In this document: positions 16,786 to 25,710 of the stretch, in pieces
Numbering within the stretch: position 1 is the first letter of the stretch
Layout: each line of letters opens with the position of its first letter
Assembly: GCA_030263555.1 (NCBI GenBank)
Contig: SZPE01000009.1
Coordinates: 1-64,000, forward strand
Length of the DNA: 64,000 nucleotides
Direction: 5' to 3'
Source: CFX2 sp014338005
Lineage (GTDB): Bacteria > Chloroflexota > Anaerolineae > Aggregatilineales > Phototrophicaceae
Program-made: the position numbers and the translations under genes
The notes under the pieces: generated by a model
Told to the model about the DNA's origin: nothing
Database searches by the model: none
The model's input: only the letters and a program-made list of their open reading frames with translations

Positions 16786-17847
16786 ATGAGCGAACAGACC
16801 GAGCGAATTTTAGCGGAGGCTTTCAACCTGATCGAGGTTGACAAATTAGAAGACGCGCGGAAACTTCTCACGCCACTTCTAACCACACAGCCGGATAACC
16901 CGGATGTCTGGTGGCTGTACGCCCATGCCGTGACCGATGCAGATACAGCGCGCGACGCGCTTAAACGAGCAGCAAGTTTAAATCCAAACGACCCGGATAT
17001 TATCAATCTGCTGGAACAAGTCGAAAAACAGGCTGCCTCGCGCCCGGCTGTTCCCGTCAGCGAGCTGGAACCAGCGTTCCTAGCCGATATCCCGGCCACG
17101 CTTCCCGATCTGCCTGAAGCCGAAGATGAATTTATAGATATAGATTTCGACGATGCCGATCTAGATATTGATATAGATGAAGAAGAGAAGGAAGAAAAGG
17201 GGGCCGCAGGTTCGCGGCTGCTGCCGCTGGCCGTTTTAGGAACAATTGTTGTTCTTATCATCATCGCCGTTGCCGTGATAACTTCCCGCCCCCAAACGCC
17301 GGCTGCCGTCACGCCGACCGCCGGTATCTCGGCAGCCAACCCTACCGAAACGCCGGCAGCATTTGTGCCGGATTTAACCGCGCTGGCCGAGATAACCCCT
17401 GAAGTGTTTATCGAGCCTACCAGCATTGAGACAACAGCAGAACTAATCCCCACAGACACTATTTTAGAAACTTTAGAAACACCGGAAATTTTGCCTGAGG
17501 CTGCCGGCGCATCCCCCACCGACCTGGCGAGTTATACCGAAGCTCTCAGCGGCTTCCAACTCACGGGCGAGCCGGCCAGTATTGAGCAGACATCTCTCGG
17601 CAGCACCCTGCTGGTGGGCATATGCGTAACCGCCGGGCCAGACCTGCGATCAGCACTGCCGGTTGTGATGGACACCCTGGCCCGGCAGCCTTTACCTGCC
17701 CAGACAGACGCCGTAGGCGCACGCATGGTAAACTGCCAGGACAATACGCTGCTGCTGCTGATCGTAGCTGCGGCTGCCGACGCGCAGGATTACGCCAGCG
17801 GAGACCTTAGCGAGGAAGAATTCCAGGCGCGCTGGAAATCACTGTGA
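16786..17847 (+). CDS. Membrane-anchored TPR-like protein with acidic linker, function unknown
   Basis: Protein of 353 residues. The N-terminal cytoplasmic part (~1-85) is a helical TPR-like unit (LIEVDKLEDARKLLTPLL, DVWWLYAHAVTD). Next is a highly acidic stretch (~108-140, runs of D/E/I), then one transmembrane helix (~150-170). After it comes a Thr/Pro/Ala-rich outside segment and a small globular C-terminal domain with two cysteines. ATG 16786 is preferred over 16774 because GGGAG (16776-16780) is spaced 5 bases from it. The last 9 bases overlap tail-to-tail with the convergent kinase gene. No known family recognised. Confidence 0.7.
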   Translation: MSEQTERILAEAFNLIEVDKLEDARKLLTPLLTTQPDNPDVWWLYAHAVTDADTARDALKRAASLNPNDPDIINLLEQVEKQAASRPAVPVSELEPAFLADIPATLPDLPEAEDEFIDIDFDDADLDIDIDEEEKEEKGAAGSRLLPLAVLGTIVVLIIIAVAVITSRPQTPAAVTPTAGISAANPTETPAAFVPDLTALAEITPEVFIEPTSIETTAELIPTDTILETLETPEILPEAAGASPTDLASYTEALSGFQLTGEPASIEQTSLGSTLLVGICVTAGPDLRSALPVVMDTLARQPLPAQTDAVGARMVNCQDNTLLLLIVAAAADAQDYASGDLSEEEFQARWKSL

Positions 17848-19473
17848 GGAATCTGACTGAACCGGCAGATGAATGGTGAAGGTCGTTCCGACGCCAACTT
17901 CGCTCTGCACTTGAATCGTCCCGTGATGTCCCTGGATGATGCCGTAGCTGACGAATAAACCTAAGCCGGTCCCAGTCGGTTTGGTCGAAAAAAACGGATC
18001 GAATATTTTGTCTATCTGTTCCGGCGCGATGCCATGTCCGGTATCCGCGAACTCGATAACAATATTATCCCGGTCTAACCACGAACGCACATACAGCTTG
18101 CCGCCGCGTTCCATTGCCGCCTGTGCGTTTAACATCATATTCATAAAAACCTGTTCAAGCTGGTCTTTGCTGCCATAAATTAAGGGTAGGGGGGATAACT
18201 GCGAAATAATCGTAATTCCCTCTTTCTCGAACAGCTTGCGATTTAACTGGATAATACCTTCCAGGACGCGGCCAATATCCAAACGCTGCAAACCGGAAAC
18301 TGCCGCGTTTCGCTTGCCGGTATATTCCAATAGTTGACTGACAATTCTCCGAATCCGTTCCACACTCTCCTGTATTGTCTGCAAAGCGCGAATATCAATC
18401 GGCGCTTTATCCCGAATATCTTCCATCATATCTTCTAGGTTAATAAGGATTGGCTGCAAAGGATTATTAATTTCGTGGGCGATACTGGCGGCCAGATGGC
18501 CGATTGCAGCCAGTTTTTCGGCGCGTATCAGCAGCTGCTGAGCAGACTTTAACTCCGCCGTTCGGGCTGCAACCATATCTTCGAGATGCTGTGCATAATC
18601 GGCCTGAATTTCATATAACTGCGCGTTCCGCAAGGACAGCGAGGTTTGCCTGCCGATTTCTCTAAATAATCGTAGATGATTCTCATCAAAGCGTATATCG
18701 GTCGAAAGCAGCATCAGCATCCCCAGGATATTTGCGCCATGCTGGAGCGGGACGATCATACCGCTGCTATAACCTTCAATCATCGGCGGTTCTTTGCCCG
18801 GCCACATCAGGCTGTGACCGAGCTGCTGCCAGACACGCTTCACCCAGTCAGCATCCCCCAACCGCTCATCAATAATGGCCTCATACTTCGCCTGAGCGTA
18901 ATAGTCCACCAACGTACCCGAATCATCCACCTGATAAATCGCAGCCACCGATCCGGGCAGCAAATCCAGCGCCAGATACGTCACCAGACTAAGCAAATCC
19001 TGGACTTCAAGGTGCTGATTAAGCTGCTCGCCGACACGCAGCAGAGCCTCCAGTTCCTGAGTGCGGCGCTGGAGCGCGTCTTCCAGCTGGTGTGCGCGAA
19101 TCTTGCTTTGAACGCGCGCCACCAACTCGCGCGGGTCAAACGGCTTGTGGATATAATCATCAGCGCCCAGGTTAAGCCCATGAGCGACATCCTCAGGCTG
19201 GCGCGCCTTCGCCGTAATCAATATGGTCGGGATAGTGTTCGTCCGCCCGCTGTCGCGCAGCGACCGAAGCACATCAAAGCCGTTCATACCCGGCATTTGA
19301 ATATCCAACAAAATCAGATCAGGCGAAAGACGCTGCGCGGCTTCAAGCGCAGCCAAGCCATCATTCACACTCTTGACTCGGAATCCCTCGCGCTCGAAGA
19401 TGCGCTCCAACATAACAGTGGTGTGGATTTCGTCATCGGCGACCAGAAGCAGCGGCGAACTCGGTTCAGACAT
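17839..19473 (-). CDS. Hybrid response regulator / GAF / sensor histidine kinase
   Basis: Soluble signalling protein of 544 residues with the order receiver, GAF, kinase. The receiver (~5-122) has the phospho-acceptor Asp in LLDIQMPG and the conserved Lys in IHKPFDP. A coiled coil and a GAF domain (~150-300) follow. HisKA is IGHLAASIAHEINNPLQPI; the HATPase has an N box (FMNMMLNAQAAM), G1 (DTGHGI) and G2 (GTGLGLFVSYG). A receiver at the N terminus makes it a relay kinase that may be controlled by another kinase. Start is ATG 19473 with AGGGGCAGGA upstream; an upstream in-frame ATG at 19533 lacks that support. Confidence 0.9.
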   Translation of the reverse strand: MSEPSSPLLLVADDEIHTTVMLERIFEREGFRVKSVNDGLAALEAAQRLSPDLILLDIQMPGMNGFDVLRSLRDSGRTNTIPTILITAKARQPEDVAHGLNLGADDYIHKPFDPRELVARVQSKIRAHQLEDALQRRTQELEALLRVGEQLNQHLEVQDLLSLVTYLALDLLPGSVAAIYQVDDSGTLVDYYAQAKYEAIIDERLGDADWVKRVWQQLGHSLMWPGKEPPMIEGYSSGMIVPLQHGANILGMLMLLSTDIRFDENHLRLFREIGRQTSLSLRNAQLYEIQADYAQHLEDMVAARTAELKSAQQLLIRAEKLAAIGHLAASIAHEINNPLQPILINLEDMMEDIRDKAPIDIRALQTIQESVERIRRIVSQLLEYTGKRNAAVSGLQRLDIGRVLEGIIQLNRKLFEKEGITIISQLSPLPLIYGSKDQLEQVFMNMMLNAQAAMERGGKLYVRSWLDRDNIVIEFADTGHGIAPEQIDKIFDPFFSTKPTGTGLGLFVSYGIIQGHHGTIQVQSEVGVGTTFTIHLPVQSDSSQ

Positions 19474-19533
19474 TTCCTGCCCCTCTAAGCAGTTAGGCCA
19501 GGCACATAAACCCTGTGCGGTTTTTAAATGCAA

Positions 19534-19542
19534 TGCTACAAT
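19534..19542 (+). promoter_or_regulatory. Possible extended -10 promoter of ctpA
   Basis: TGCTACAAT is an extended -10 element (TGn plus TACAAT at 19537-19542), 38 bases before the ctpA start. No good -35 is visible, as is common for extended -10 promoters. Confidence 0.4.
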
Positions 19543-19579
19543 GTGGATAACACATAGTAGAACATATAAACGGGTTGGA

Positions 19580-20809
19580 ATGCAAGAATTTTCCAGAAGC
19601 CTACGACACTACAAACGCTCTTTATTGTTTGGGGCGCTGACGGGAATCAGCATGGTCGTTATGTTCGCCGCCGGTTTTTTCTTTCGCGGCGTGCTGGACT
19701 TCCCGGCAGTGGTCGTATCCGCATCTTCCGACTCAACCGGCTATCCGCTGCTTAATGAGGTACAAAACCTGCTCGACCAGCACTATCTAAGACAGCAGCC
19801 CGATCTCACCGCGCGCCAGTATGCGGCCATACGAGGTGTCCTAAGCGTTTTGAATGATCGTTACACCTTTTTGATTGACCCCCCTGTCGCGCAAAGCGAG
19901 TCGGACGTTCTGGCAGGAGCTTATGGGGGAATAGGCGTTCAAATTCAGCGTTCCGAAACCGGGGAAATTATCCTTTATCCTTTTGCAGACGGCCCGGCCT
20001 TTGCATCCGGCGTCCGCGAGGGCGACATCCTGAAGGTTGTGAACGATACAACAATCGAGCTAAGCATCCAACAAGATGCGGTAGACCAAATGCTGCGCGG
20101 CGAAGTTAAAGACGGTAACGGGGTAGAAATCACGGCCATTCACCCGGACAGCAATGAAACATACACCGTTTTTATCCCATTTGCCGTTATTAACGTGCCG
20201 TCGGTGATCGGGCGAGTTTTATCAGAAGCGCCGAATCTGGGCTATATTCAGATACAACGCTTCACCAGCCGAACGCCGGAAGAACTGACAGCGATTATCG
20301 AGAAACTACAGCAGGATAACCGGCTTGAAGGATTAATCCTTGACCTTCGTAATAATTCTGGCGGCCTGCTGGTGGAGTCAATCGCAGTAGCAGGCCAATT
20401 CCTGGATGGCGGGTTAGTCGTCGCTTATGAGCGCAACAACAGCGGAGAAAAGCCTATCAATGCCGAAAACGGCGGTCAGGAAATACACCTACCGCTGGCA
20501 GTTCTTATCAATCAGGGAACGGCCAGCGCCGCCGAACTGGTGGCCGGTGCGATACGCGACCACCAGCGCGGCATTTTAATCGGTCAGGCCACCTATGGCA
20601 AAGGGACGGTGCAGCAGATATTCCGGCTTTCGGACGAATCCTCCTTGCACGTTACTTCGGCAGAATGGCTGACACCCAACCGCCGCCAGTTAGATGGAGA
20701 GGGATTGCAGCCAGATTATCCCATCATTCCCGACCCTAATGGACGCGATATTGAGTTAGGGGAAGCGATACATATCCTGTTGAAGCAGATATCAGACCCA
20801 CAAAGCTAA
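19580..20809 (+). CDS. ctpA: C-terminal processing peptidase (S41 family)
   Basis: Secreted, membrane-anchored serine protease that trims or degrades envelope proteins. The 409-residue protein has an N-terminal signal anchor (~14-34) and a PDZ domain (~100-185; YGGIGVQIQ, GPAFASGVREGDIL). The S41 core holds the Ser/Lys dyad S316 (motif GTASAAEL) and K341 (ATYGKGTVQ). Start is ATG 19580: the reading frame stays open further upstream, but that part is antisense to the divergent kinase gene. SmpB follows after 6 bases, so the two may be cotranscribed. Length is typical. Confidence 0.93.
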   Translation: MQEFSRSLRHYKRSLLFGALTGISMVVMFAAGFFFRGVLDFPAVVVSASSDSTGYPLLNEVQNLLDQHYLRQQPDLTARQYAAIRGVLSVLNDRYTFLIDPPVAQSESDVLAGAYGGIGVQIQRSETGEIILYPFADGPAFASGVREGDILKVVNDTTIELSIQQDAVDQMLRGEVKDGNGVEITAIHPDSNETYTVFIPFAVINVPSVIGRVLSEAPNLGYIQIQRFTSRTPEELTAIIEKLQQDNRLEGLILDLRNNSGGLLVESIAVAGQFLDGGLVVAYERNNSGEKPINAENGGQEIHLPLAVLINQGTASAAELVAGAIRDHQRGILIGQATYGKGTVQQIFRLSDESSLHVTSAEWLTPNRRQLDGEGLQPDYPIIPDPNGRDIELGEAIHILLKQISDPQS

Positions 20810-20815
20810 ACCCAT

Positions 20816-21283
20816 ATGAGCCAGAAAAACGGCGTTAAAATCGTTGCCAGAAACAAAAAAGCATTCCACGATTACCACATTGAGGACACCTATCAAGCGG
20901 GGATTGCGCTCCAGGGGTCTGAGATCAAGTCTATTCGCGCCGGCAACGTCAGCCTGCAAGAAGGATATGTCGAGGAACGTAAAGGCGAACTGTGGTTAGT
21001 CGGCGTGCATATCGCGCCTTATGAACAGGCCAGTCGGTTCGGCCACAGCGACCCGCTCCGCCCACGAAAACTTCTGCTGCACAGGCGCGAAATCGCCCAG
21101 CTTATTACGAAGATGCGCGAACGTGGTTATACTGTAATTCCGATCAATATTCACCTGGAACGCGGGCTGGCGAAAGTCGAAATCGCGCTGGCAAAGGGTA
21201 AAAAACTGTACGACAAACGAGCATCAATCGCTAAACGCGACTCCGACCGTGAAATCAAACGGGCCTTGAAGGAAAATTATTAG
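20816..21283 (+). CDS. smpB: SsrA-binding protein SmpB
   Basis: SmpB delivers tmRNA to stalled ribosomes for trans-translation. The 155-residue protein shows the family blocks ARNKKAFHDYHIEDTYQAGI, GSEIKSIRAGNVSL and HIAPYEQASRFGHSDPLRPRKLLLH (read as consecutive segments), and the basic C-terminal tail KLYDKRASIAKRDSDREIKRAL that enters the decoding centre. It lies 6 bases after ctpA. The tmRNA gene itself was not found in the window. Confidence 0.97.
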   Translation: MSQKNGVKIVARNKKAFHDYHIEDTYQAGIALQGSEIKSIRAGNVSLQEGYVEERKGELWLVGVHIAPYEQASRFGHSDPLRPRKLLLHRREIAQLITKMRERGYTVIPINIHLERGLAKVEIALAKGKKLYDKRASIAKRDSDREIKRALKENY

Positions 21284-21292
21284 CGTGTGCCT

Positions 21293-22093
21293 ATGACAGA
21301 TAGTGACCGCTGGCCGTCGTCCATACGCGAAATCAATGATCTTCCCGAAGACCAGAAGCGGAACATCTACCGCTTCCTGCTGCCAGAGTGGCTTTTTACC
21401 AACTATGGCGTGGACTACGATACCCTGACGGTAGACGGGCAGCCGGCCGTTCATTTTCGCTGTCCCAAAGGCAGCCGTGCAATGGAAATCTCGGTTCGGC
21501 ACTGCGTCAGCAGCATTGACCCCATGCTGTACCTCAACATGGCGGACACATTTAACAACCAACTGCTGGTGCTGCTGGTAGTCATCAATGATCCTGAGTC
21601 GCAGCGTTTTAATATTGATGTGGATGAATATGGCAATTCAACCCATTTGGGGACAACTGGCCGGAACCTGATCGCCGAAGAAGCAGCCATGAAGGCGGGA
21701 TTAGCGCCGGGGCAAATTCGGCGGGGTTTACGCTACTTTAAACATGCCGTGCCGCTGTTCGAGCAGTTTATCACCAGGATGGGCCATGATCTGTTTTTGA
21801 TCGAGCCGCTGGCCTACCACAATGCCATCTTATTTGAAAAATATGGTTTCAACTACATTCGAGGCTACCGGGAAATGGTGCGTATCAACGAACAATTCCA
21901 ACCCGGCGGCGAACTTCACCAGAAATTATCCGCAGATAAAACGTTTCGACAGCCGGATGCCTGGAAAACCGTTCGTGGCCGCTCCTGGGCTATCCATGAC
22001 GGCATTCTGGGGCATCCCTTCACCGGCTTCCAGATGTATAAACGAGTGGGAATACACGCGGGTGTGAATACTTTTCCCAATGCGATCTGGTGA
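21293..22093 (+). CDS. Uncharacterised protein, distant GNAT-like features
   Basis: Protein of 266 residues (268 from an alternative GTG at 21287); no clear family recognised. The middle to C-terminal part contains AEEAAMKAGLAPGQIRRGL and EPLAYHNAILFEKYGFNYIRGY. The latter resembles the closing N..A..lYEKyGF element of GNAT acetyltransferases, so a degenerate GNAT-like fold is possible. No signal peptide or membrane helix is visible. Its last 14 bases overlap the start of the STAND NTPase gene, implying translational coupling and a shared function. It begins 9 bases after smpB. Confidence 0.55.
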   Translation: MTDSDRWPSSIREINDLPEDQKRNIYRFLLPEWLFTNYGVDYDTLTVDGQPAVHFRCPKGSRAMEISVRHCVSSIDPMLYLNMADTFNNQLLVLLVVINDPESQRFNIDVDEYGNSTHLGTTGRNLIAEEAAMKAGLAPGQIRRGLRYFKHAVPLFEQFITRMGHDLFLIEPLAYHNAILFEKYGFNYIRGYREMVRINEQFQPGGELHQKLSADKTFRQPDAWKTVRGRSWAIHDGILGHPFTGFQMYKRVGIHAGVNTFPNAIW

Positions 22094-24422
22094 ACCGTTC
22101 ATTAGTCACGAAACTGTACGTGCGGCGCTTGAGTCTTTACTGTATACGTCCATAGAAAAACCCCTCAGCCCGTTACAGCATCTCTGGCTGGTAGATGAAT
22201 ACCTGACCCATCTGGACATCCCGCTTATTCAACATGATCGCAGTTTTGCCCTGAATGCCATTTTAACGGAGATGATCTCCGATGAACTTCAAGCCTTGCG
22301 CCACAATTTGGGGCTGTCACCGCTCCGGCAGGATACAAGTGCCGACAGCCTGCTGTCCACACTGGCTGCCGACGCTGCTTCAGCCTCTCCTGAGTTGATC
22401 GGCTGGGACTGGTTATACTGCCGGTATGTCCGCGTTGACCTGAACATCTCGCAAACTACGTTCTGCTCGACGCTGCATCTGGATGAGCGCACCTTGCGGC
22501 GTTACCAGCAGCACGCCCTCAAAAGATTCACCGAAAAACTTATCCAGGCAGAGTGGGCAGCGCGCGTCCAGCAGCGAAAACGCCGTTTATACAGCGAGAT
22601 GCCGTCCTTCAGCGGCCACAACATTTTCATCGGTCGAGATGAACTGCTCAATCATATCCTGAATGTCCTGCAAACCTCACCGCACGTTTTACTGACCGGC
22701 GCGGCGGGTGTCGGCAAAACTGCTTTGGCACAAGTTTTATTACACCGGCAGATCGAAACGCAGGCTTTCGAACAGTTAATCTGGATCGGTCAACCAGAGA
22801 CTGTGGAATTTGCCCGCCACCAACTCTACGAAAGGCTGCTCCCAGAGGCGAGACGCATCAGACTCCAGGATTATTTGCAGTTGTATCGCGTGGCGATTGT
22901 CCTGGACGGTATAGAACGACTGGATGCTGAAGCATTTAAAAGTCTCTTGGATGAACTCGCCGCCGCCCAGGTTATTTTAACCAGCCGCCAGCATTTCGCG
23001 CTGCCCGACTGCGCGCATATCATAGTGCCGGAACTGTCTCCCGCAGATGCAGCGGCGCTCTTTCAGACCTGGCTTGAAATCAATTATCCCGAAAAAGAGG
23101 ACTGGCCGGACGAGGCACTGTGGCAGGAAGTGGGAGGCAATCCACTTGCCATCAGTCTGATGGCCCAGAACATCCATATCTTTAACCGGGAGGCGCTGAT
23201 TGCTCACAGCGTCGAACAGCTCTTTGTCGAAAGTTATGCGCGCCTCACCCCCGAAGCGCGGCGGGCTTGGTTCGCGCTCGCACTGTGTCCGCCGGGGGTG
23301 GTTAATATAGACCATCTGCTGAATATCTGGCCTTCTCATATCAGCCGGGGGGCGGTCGCCGAACTCCTGCGGAAGCACCTTCTAGAGCCAGCGGGTTTTA
23401 TGCAAACAAGTGCCATTTTGACCAGTTCGGCACGCAACTTCATCGCAAGCCAGAATCGGGGCGAAGCGAAAGCCATCATTCGAGAATTGATCGGTGAACT
23501 CGTTCCGACACAGCCGTTAGCGCCATATCTTTACGAGGTTCTTGAGCATATTCTGCTTGCAGGCTGGCTGGAGATTGACTCGGAACAGCGCCGAAACTGG
23601 ATTAACGCTATCTGGCGCGAAGGTTTACAACGTGGGCGTTACGCTGTCTGGAAGCACCTGTTTCAAACACACAGCCATCTTCTCAACCCTCCGGCGCAGA
23701 TCGCATACGCGGTCTGTTTACGCAAAGTAGGGGAGTGGGGTCAGGCACAGCAGGTTCTTGAGACAATCATCTTTCAAGCCGGACGCGCAGGAGCATTTCC
23801 AGACCAGGCCGGCGCATCGCTGGAACTCGCCGTTCTGCTGCGACAAGCAGGCGCATACGAGCGGGCCACCGTACTGCTTGCCCGTGCAGAGCGAATCGCG
23901 CGCCGTTACCAGGACAGAGATTTACTACGCGCCGTTGAGATCGAAAAGGCGCAGATTGCCGTAGACAGGGGCGACACGCAGAATGCGCTGGCGATTTTGA
24001 GCTTGCTGCCACAAAGCCGGCGCGTGCGTTTTCTGCTGGGCGAAACCTGGCTGCTGGTGAAACAGGCCGAACCATGCCGGACAGCCGCGCACCAGCTTAT
24101 ATTAGAGACGAGCGACAATCCCGCAGAACTGGCAAGCGCCTATACCCTGCTGGCGAGAGTCTGCGAACAGGCCGAAGATTGGGAAGCTGCCCGGTTATAC
24201 TTTTCATCTGCCGTTACACTGCTGGAAACCCAACACGATCTGTTTGCACTGGCACGGGCGCAGGTCAACCTGGGCGCGTTGATGATGCACGCCGAATCCT
24301 GGGACGAAGCGCACTACCTGTTCACAGCGGCAGAAGCCATTCAGGAACGGATGAACGACCGGGTGGCGTTGGAAGTGACGCGCCACAACCTACGGCTGTT
24401 GGATGCGCGCGCCGCCGGTTGA
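22080..24422 (+). CDS. STAND-class NTPase with C-terminal TPR-like repeats
   Basis: Large signal-transduction ATPase of 780 residues. The N-terminal domain (~1-175) is helical and ends with an HTH-like segment (LHLDERTLRRYQQHALKRF). The NB-ARC/AP-ATPase core (~180-400) has P-loop GAAGVGKT (207-214), Walker B VAIVLDGIERL (D276), sensor-like VILTSRQ and a GNPLAISL (GxP) motif. The C-terminal ~300 residues are TPR-like helical repeats. Such proteins switch between closed and open/oligomeric states on ligand binding to the repeats. Coupling to the unknown upstream gene suggests a two-gene module. No effector domain (nuclease, TIR, protease) is visible, so a transcriptional or scaffolding role is as likely as defence. 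Confidence 0.85.
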   Translation: MRSGEPFISHETVRAALESLLYTSIEKPLSPLQHLWLVDEYLTHLDIPLIQHDRSFALNAILTEMISDELQALRHNLGLSPLRQDTSADSLLSTLAADAASASPELIGWDWLYCRYVRVDLNISQTTFCSTLHLDERTLRRYQQHALKRFTEKLIQAEWAARVQQRKRRLYSEMPSFSGHNIFIGRDELLNHILNVLQTSPHVLLTGAAGVGKTALAQVLLHRQIETQAFEQLIWIGQPETVEFARHQLYERLLPEARRIRLQDYLQLYRVAIVLDGIERLDAEAFKSLLDELAAAQVILTSRQHFALPDCAHIIVPELSPADAAALFQTWLEINYPEKEDWPDEALWQEVGGNPLAISLMAQNIHIFNREALIAHSVEQLFVESYARLTPEARRAWFALALCPPGVVNIDHLLNIWPSHISRGAVAELLRKHLLEPAGFMQTSAILTSSARNFIASQNRGEAKAIIRELIGELVPTQPLAPYLYEVLEHILLAGWLEIDSEQRRNWINAIWREGLQRGRYAVWKHLFQTHSHLLNPPAQIAYAVCLRKVGEWGQAQQVLETIIFQAGRAGAFPDQAGASLELAVLLRQAGAYERATVLLARAERIARRYQDRDLLRAVEIEKAQIAVDRGDTQNALAILSLLPQSRRVRFLLGETWLLVKQAEPCRTAAHQLILETSDNPAELASAYTLLARVCEQAEDWEAARLYFSSAVTLLETQHDLFALARAQVNLGALMMHAESWDEAHYLFTAAEAIQERMNDRVALEVTRHNLRLLDARAAG

Positions 24423-24446
24423 CGCGCGCGAAAAGTGGGTTACAAT
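24419..24446 (+). promoter_or_regulatory. Sigma70-type promoter of tRNA-Arg
   Basis: TTGACG (24419-24424), 16-base spacer and TACAAT (24441-24446), ending 11 bases before the tRNA. The -35 overlaps the stop codon of the STAND gene. Confidence 0.75.
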
Positions 24447-24457
24447 ACACGTCAGAT

Positions 24458-24530
24458 GCGCCCATAGCTCAGTGGATAGAGCATCGGTCTTCGGAACCGG
24501 CGGTCGGGGGTTCGAATCCCTCTGGGCGCG
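24458..24530 (+). tRNA. tRNA-Arg (anticodon TCG)
   Basis: Cloverleaf of 73 bases: acceptor stem 24458-24464 with 24523-24529, discriminator G24530, D arm AGCTCAGTGGATAGAGC and T loop GTTCGAATC. Anticodon stem TCGGT/ACCGG closes the loop CTTCGGA, giving anticodon TCG (Arg, CGN codons). CCA is not encoded. Confidence 0.95.
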
Positions 24531-24541
24531 CACATAATAAC

Positions 24542-24578
24542 AACGCCATCTTCTTCATCGTACTGAAGATGGCGTTTT
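24542..24578. terminator. Hairpin terminator after tRNA-Arg, also facing trpS
   Basis: AACGCCATCTTC (24542-24553) pairs with GAAGATGGCGTT (24565-24576), a perfect 12-bp stem followed by TT(A). It lies 11 bases after tRNA-Arg and 32 bases from the convergent trpS stop, so it probably serves both. Confidence 0.75.
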
Positions 24579-24609
24579 ACTTGGTTTCCTTACGGCGCAG
24601 CCCAGACGT

Positions 24610-25629
24610 TCAGCGGCGCGATCTGTTCGGCAAAAAGCCGATGCGCTCTTTAACGGTATTCAGCGTGTGTTCAGCCATTTCAGCGGCCTTTTCCGCACCC
24701 CTGGCGAGGATACCGTCCAGATAACCGGCCTCGTGAATCAACTGATTGTAACGCGCTTGCAGCGGCTCCAGATGGCTGTTCACCTGCTCCACGACGGCCT
24801 TTTTGAGATCACCATAACCCCTACCGGCAAACTGCTGCATAACTTCATCGCCGGTTTGCCCCGATAAAGCCTGATAGATAGTGAGCAGGTTATTAACTCC
24901 GGCCCGTTCCGGGTCATCGCTGAATCCGATTTCAGCCAGCGAGTCGGTTACGGCGCGCATGATTTTCTTTTTCACCTGTGCGGGGCTGTCCAGCATATAA
25001 ACGGCATGGTACTCGGACTCTTCGCTTTTACTCATTTTAGCGGTAGGGTTATCCAACCCCATGATACGCGCGCCGGCTTTGGGAACCATCACTTCGGGAA
25101 TAACGAAGGTTTCCCCATACAGCGAATTAAACCGCTGCGCCAAATCGCGCGTGAACTCCAGATGCTGGCGCTGGTCATCGCCAACCGGGACGGCATGAGC
25201 CTGATACAACAGAATATCGGCGGCCATCAGGGCGGGATAGTTCAACAAACCCGCGCCCACCGATTCCTGCTGCTGTTTGGCGGCTTTATCCTTGAACTGC
25301 GTCATCCGGTACAGCCATCCCAGCGGCGACAAACAGGTCAGAATCCAGCCCAGTTCGGCATGAGCCGTCACATGCGATTGAATAAAAATCGTGACTTTCT
25401 CCGGGTCAAGCCCCGAAGCGATATACAGGGCAGCGACTTCCCGCGTTTTCTCGCGCAGCGCAGTCGGGTCTTGCGGCACGGTGATCGCATGAAGGTCAAC
25501 GATACAGAAGTAACATTCGTAATGTTCCTGTTCTTCAACCCACTGCCGCAGCGCGCCGATATAATTGCCGATAGTGAGATTGCCAGAGGGTTGTATGCCG
25601 GATAAAACCCGCTTTTTCTGAGTATTCAT
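24610..25629 (-). CDS. trpS: Tryptophan--tRNA ligase
   Basis: Class Ic aminoacyl-tRNA synthetase charging tRNA-Trp. The 339-residue protein has the HIGH-type motif GNLTIGNY (after SGIQPS), the AIDOQ-like region and the KMSKS loop AKMSKSEESEYH near residue 200. Start is ATG 25629 with AAGG at good spacing; the frame is open further upstream but lacks support. Length is typical. It is separated by about 80 bases from the decarboxylase operon, which is transcribed in the same direction. Confidence 0.96.
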   Translation of the reverse strand: MNTQKKRVLSGIQPSGNLTIGNYIGALRQWVEEQEHYECYFCIVDLHAITVPQDPTALREKTREVAALYIASGLDPEKVTIFIQSHVTAHAELGWILTCLSPLGWLYRMTQFKDKAAKQQQESVGAGLLNYPALMAADILLYQAHAVPVGDDQRQHLEFTRDLAQRFNSLYGETFVIPEVMVPKAGARIMGLDNPTAKMSKSEESEYHAVYMLDSPAQVKKKIMRAVTDSLAEIGFSDDPERAGVNNLLTIYQALSGQTGDEVMQQFAGRGYGDLKKAVVEQVNSHLEPLQARYNQLIHEAGYLDGILARGAEKAAEMAEHTLNTVKERIGFLPNRSRR

Positions 25630-25710
25630 GATTAACCTTATAACAGTGAGGTTCAGAAAACAGTGCGGAGGGAATTCTAACACCCCCCAGGCGCGCTTAT
25701 CAATACCGCG

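Noticed and set aside
19373..19579. Upstream in-frame extension of ctpA
   Set aside because: It would run antisense through the start of the divergent kinase gene; ATG 19580 directly precedes a normal signal anchor.
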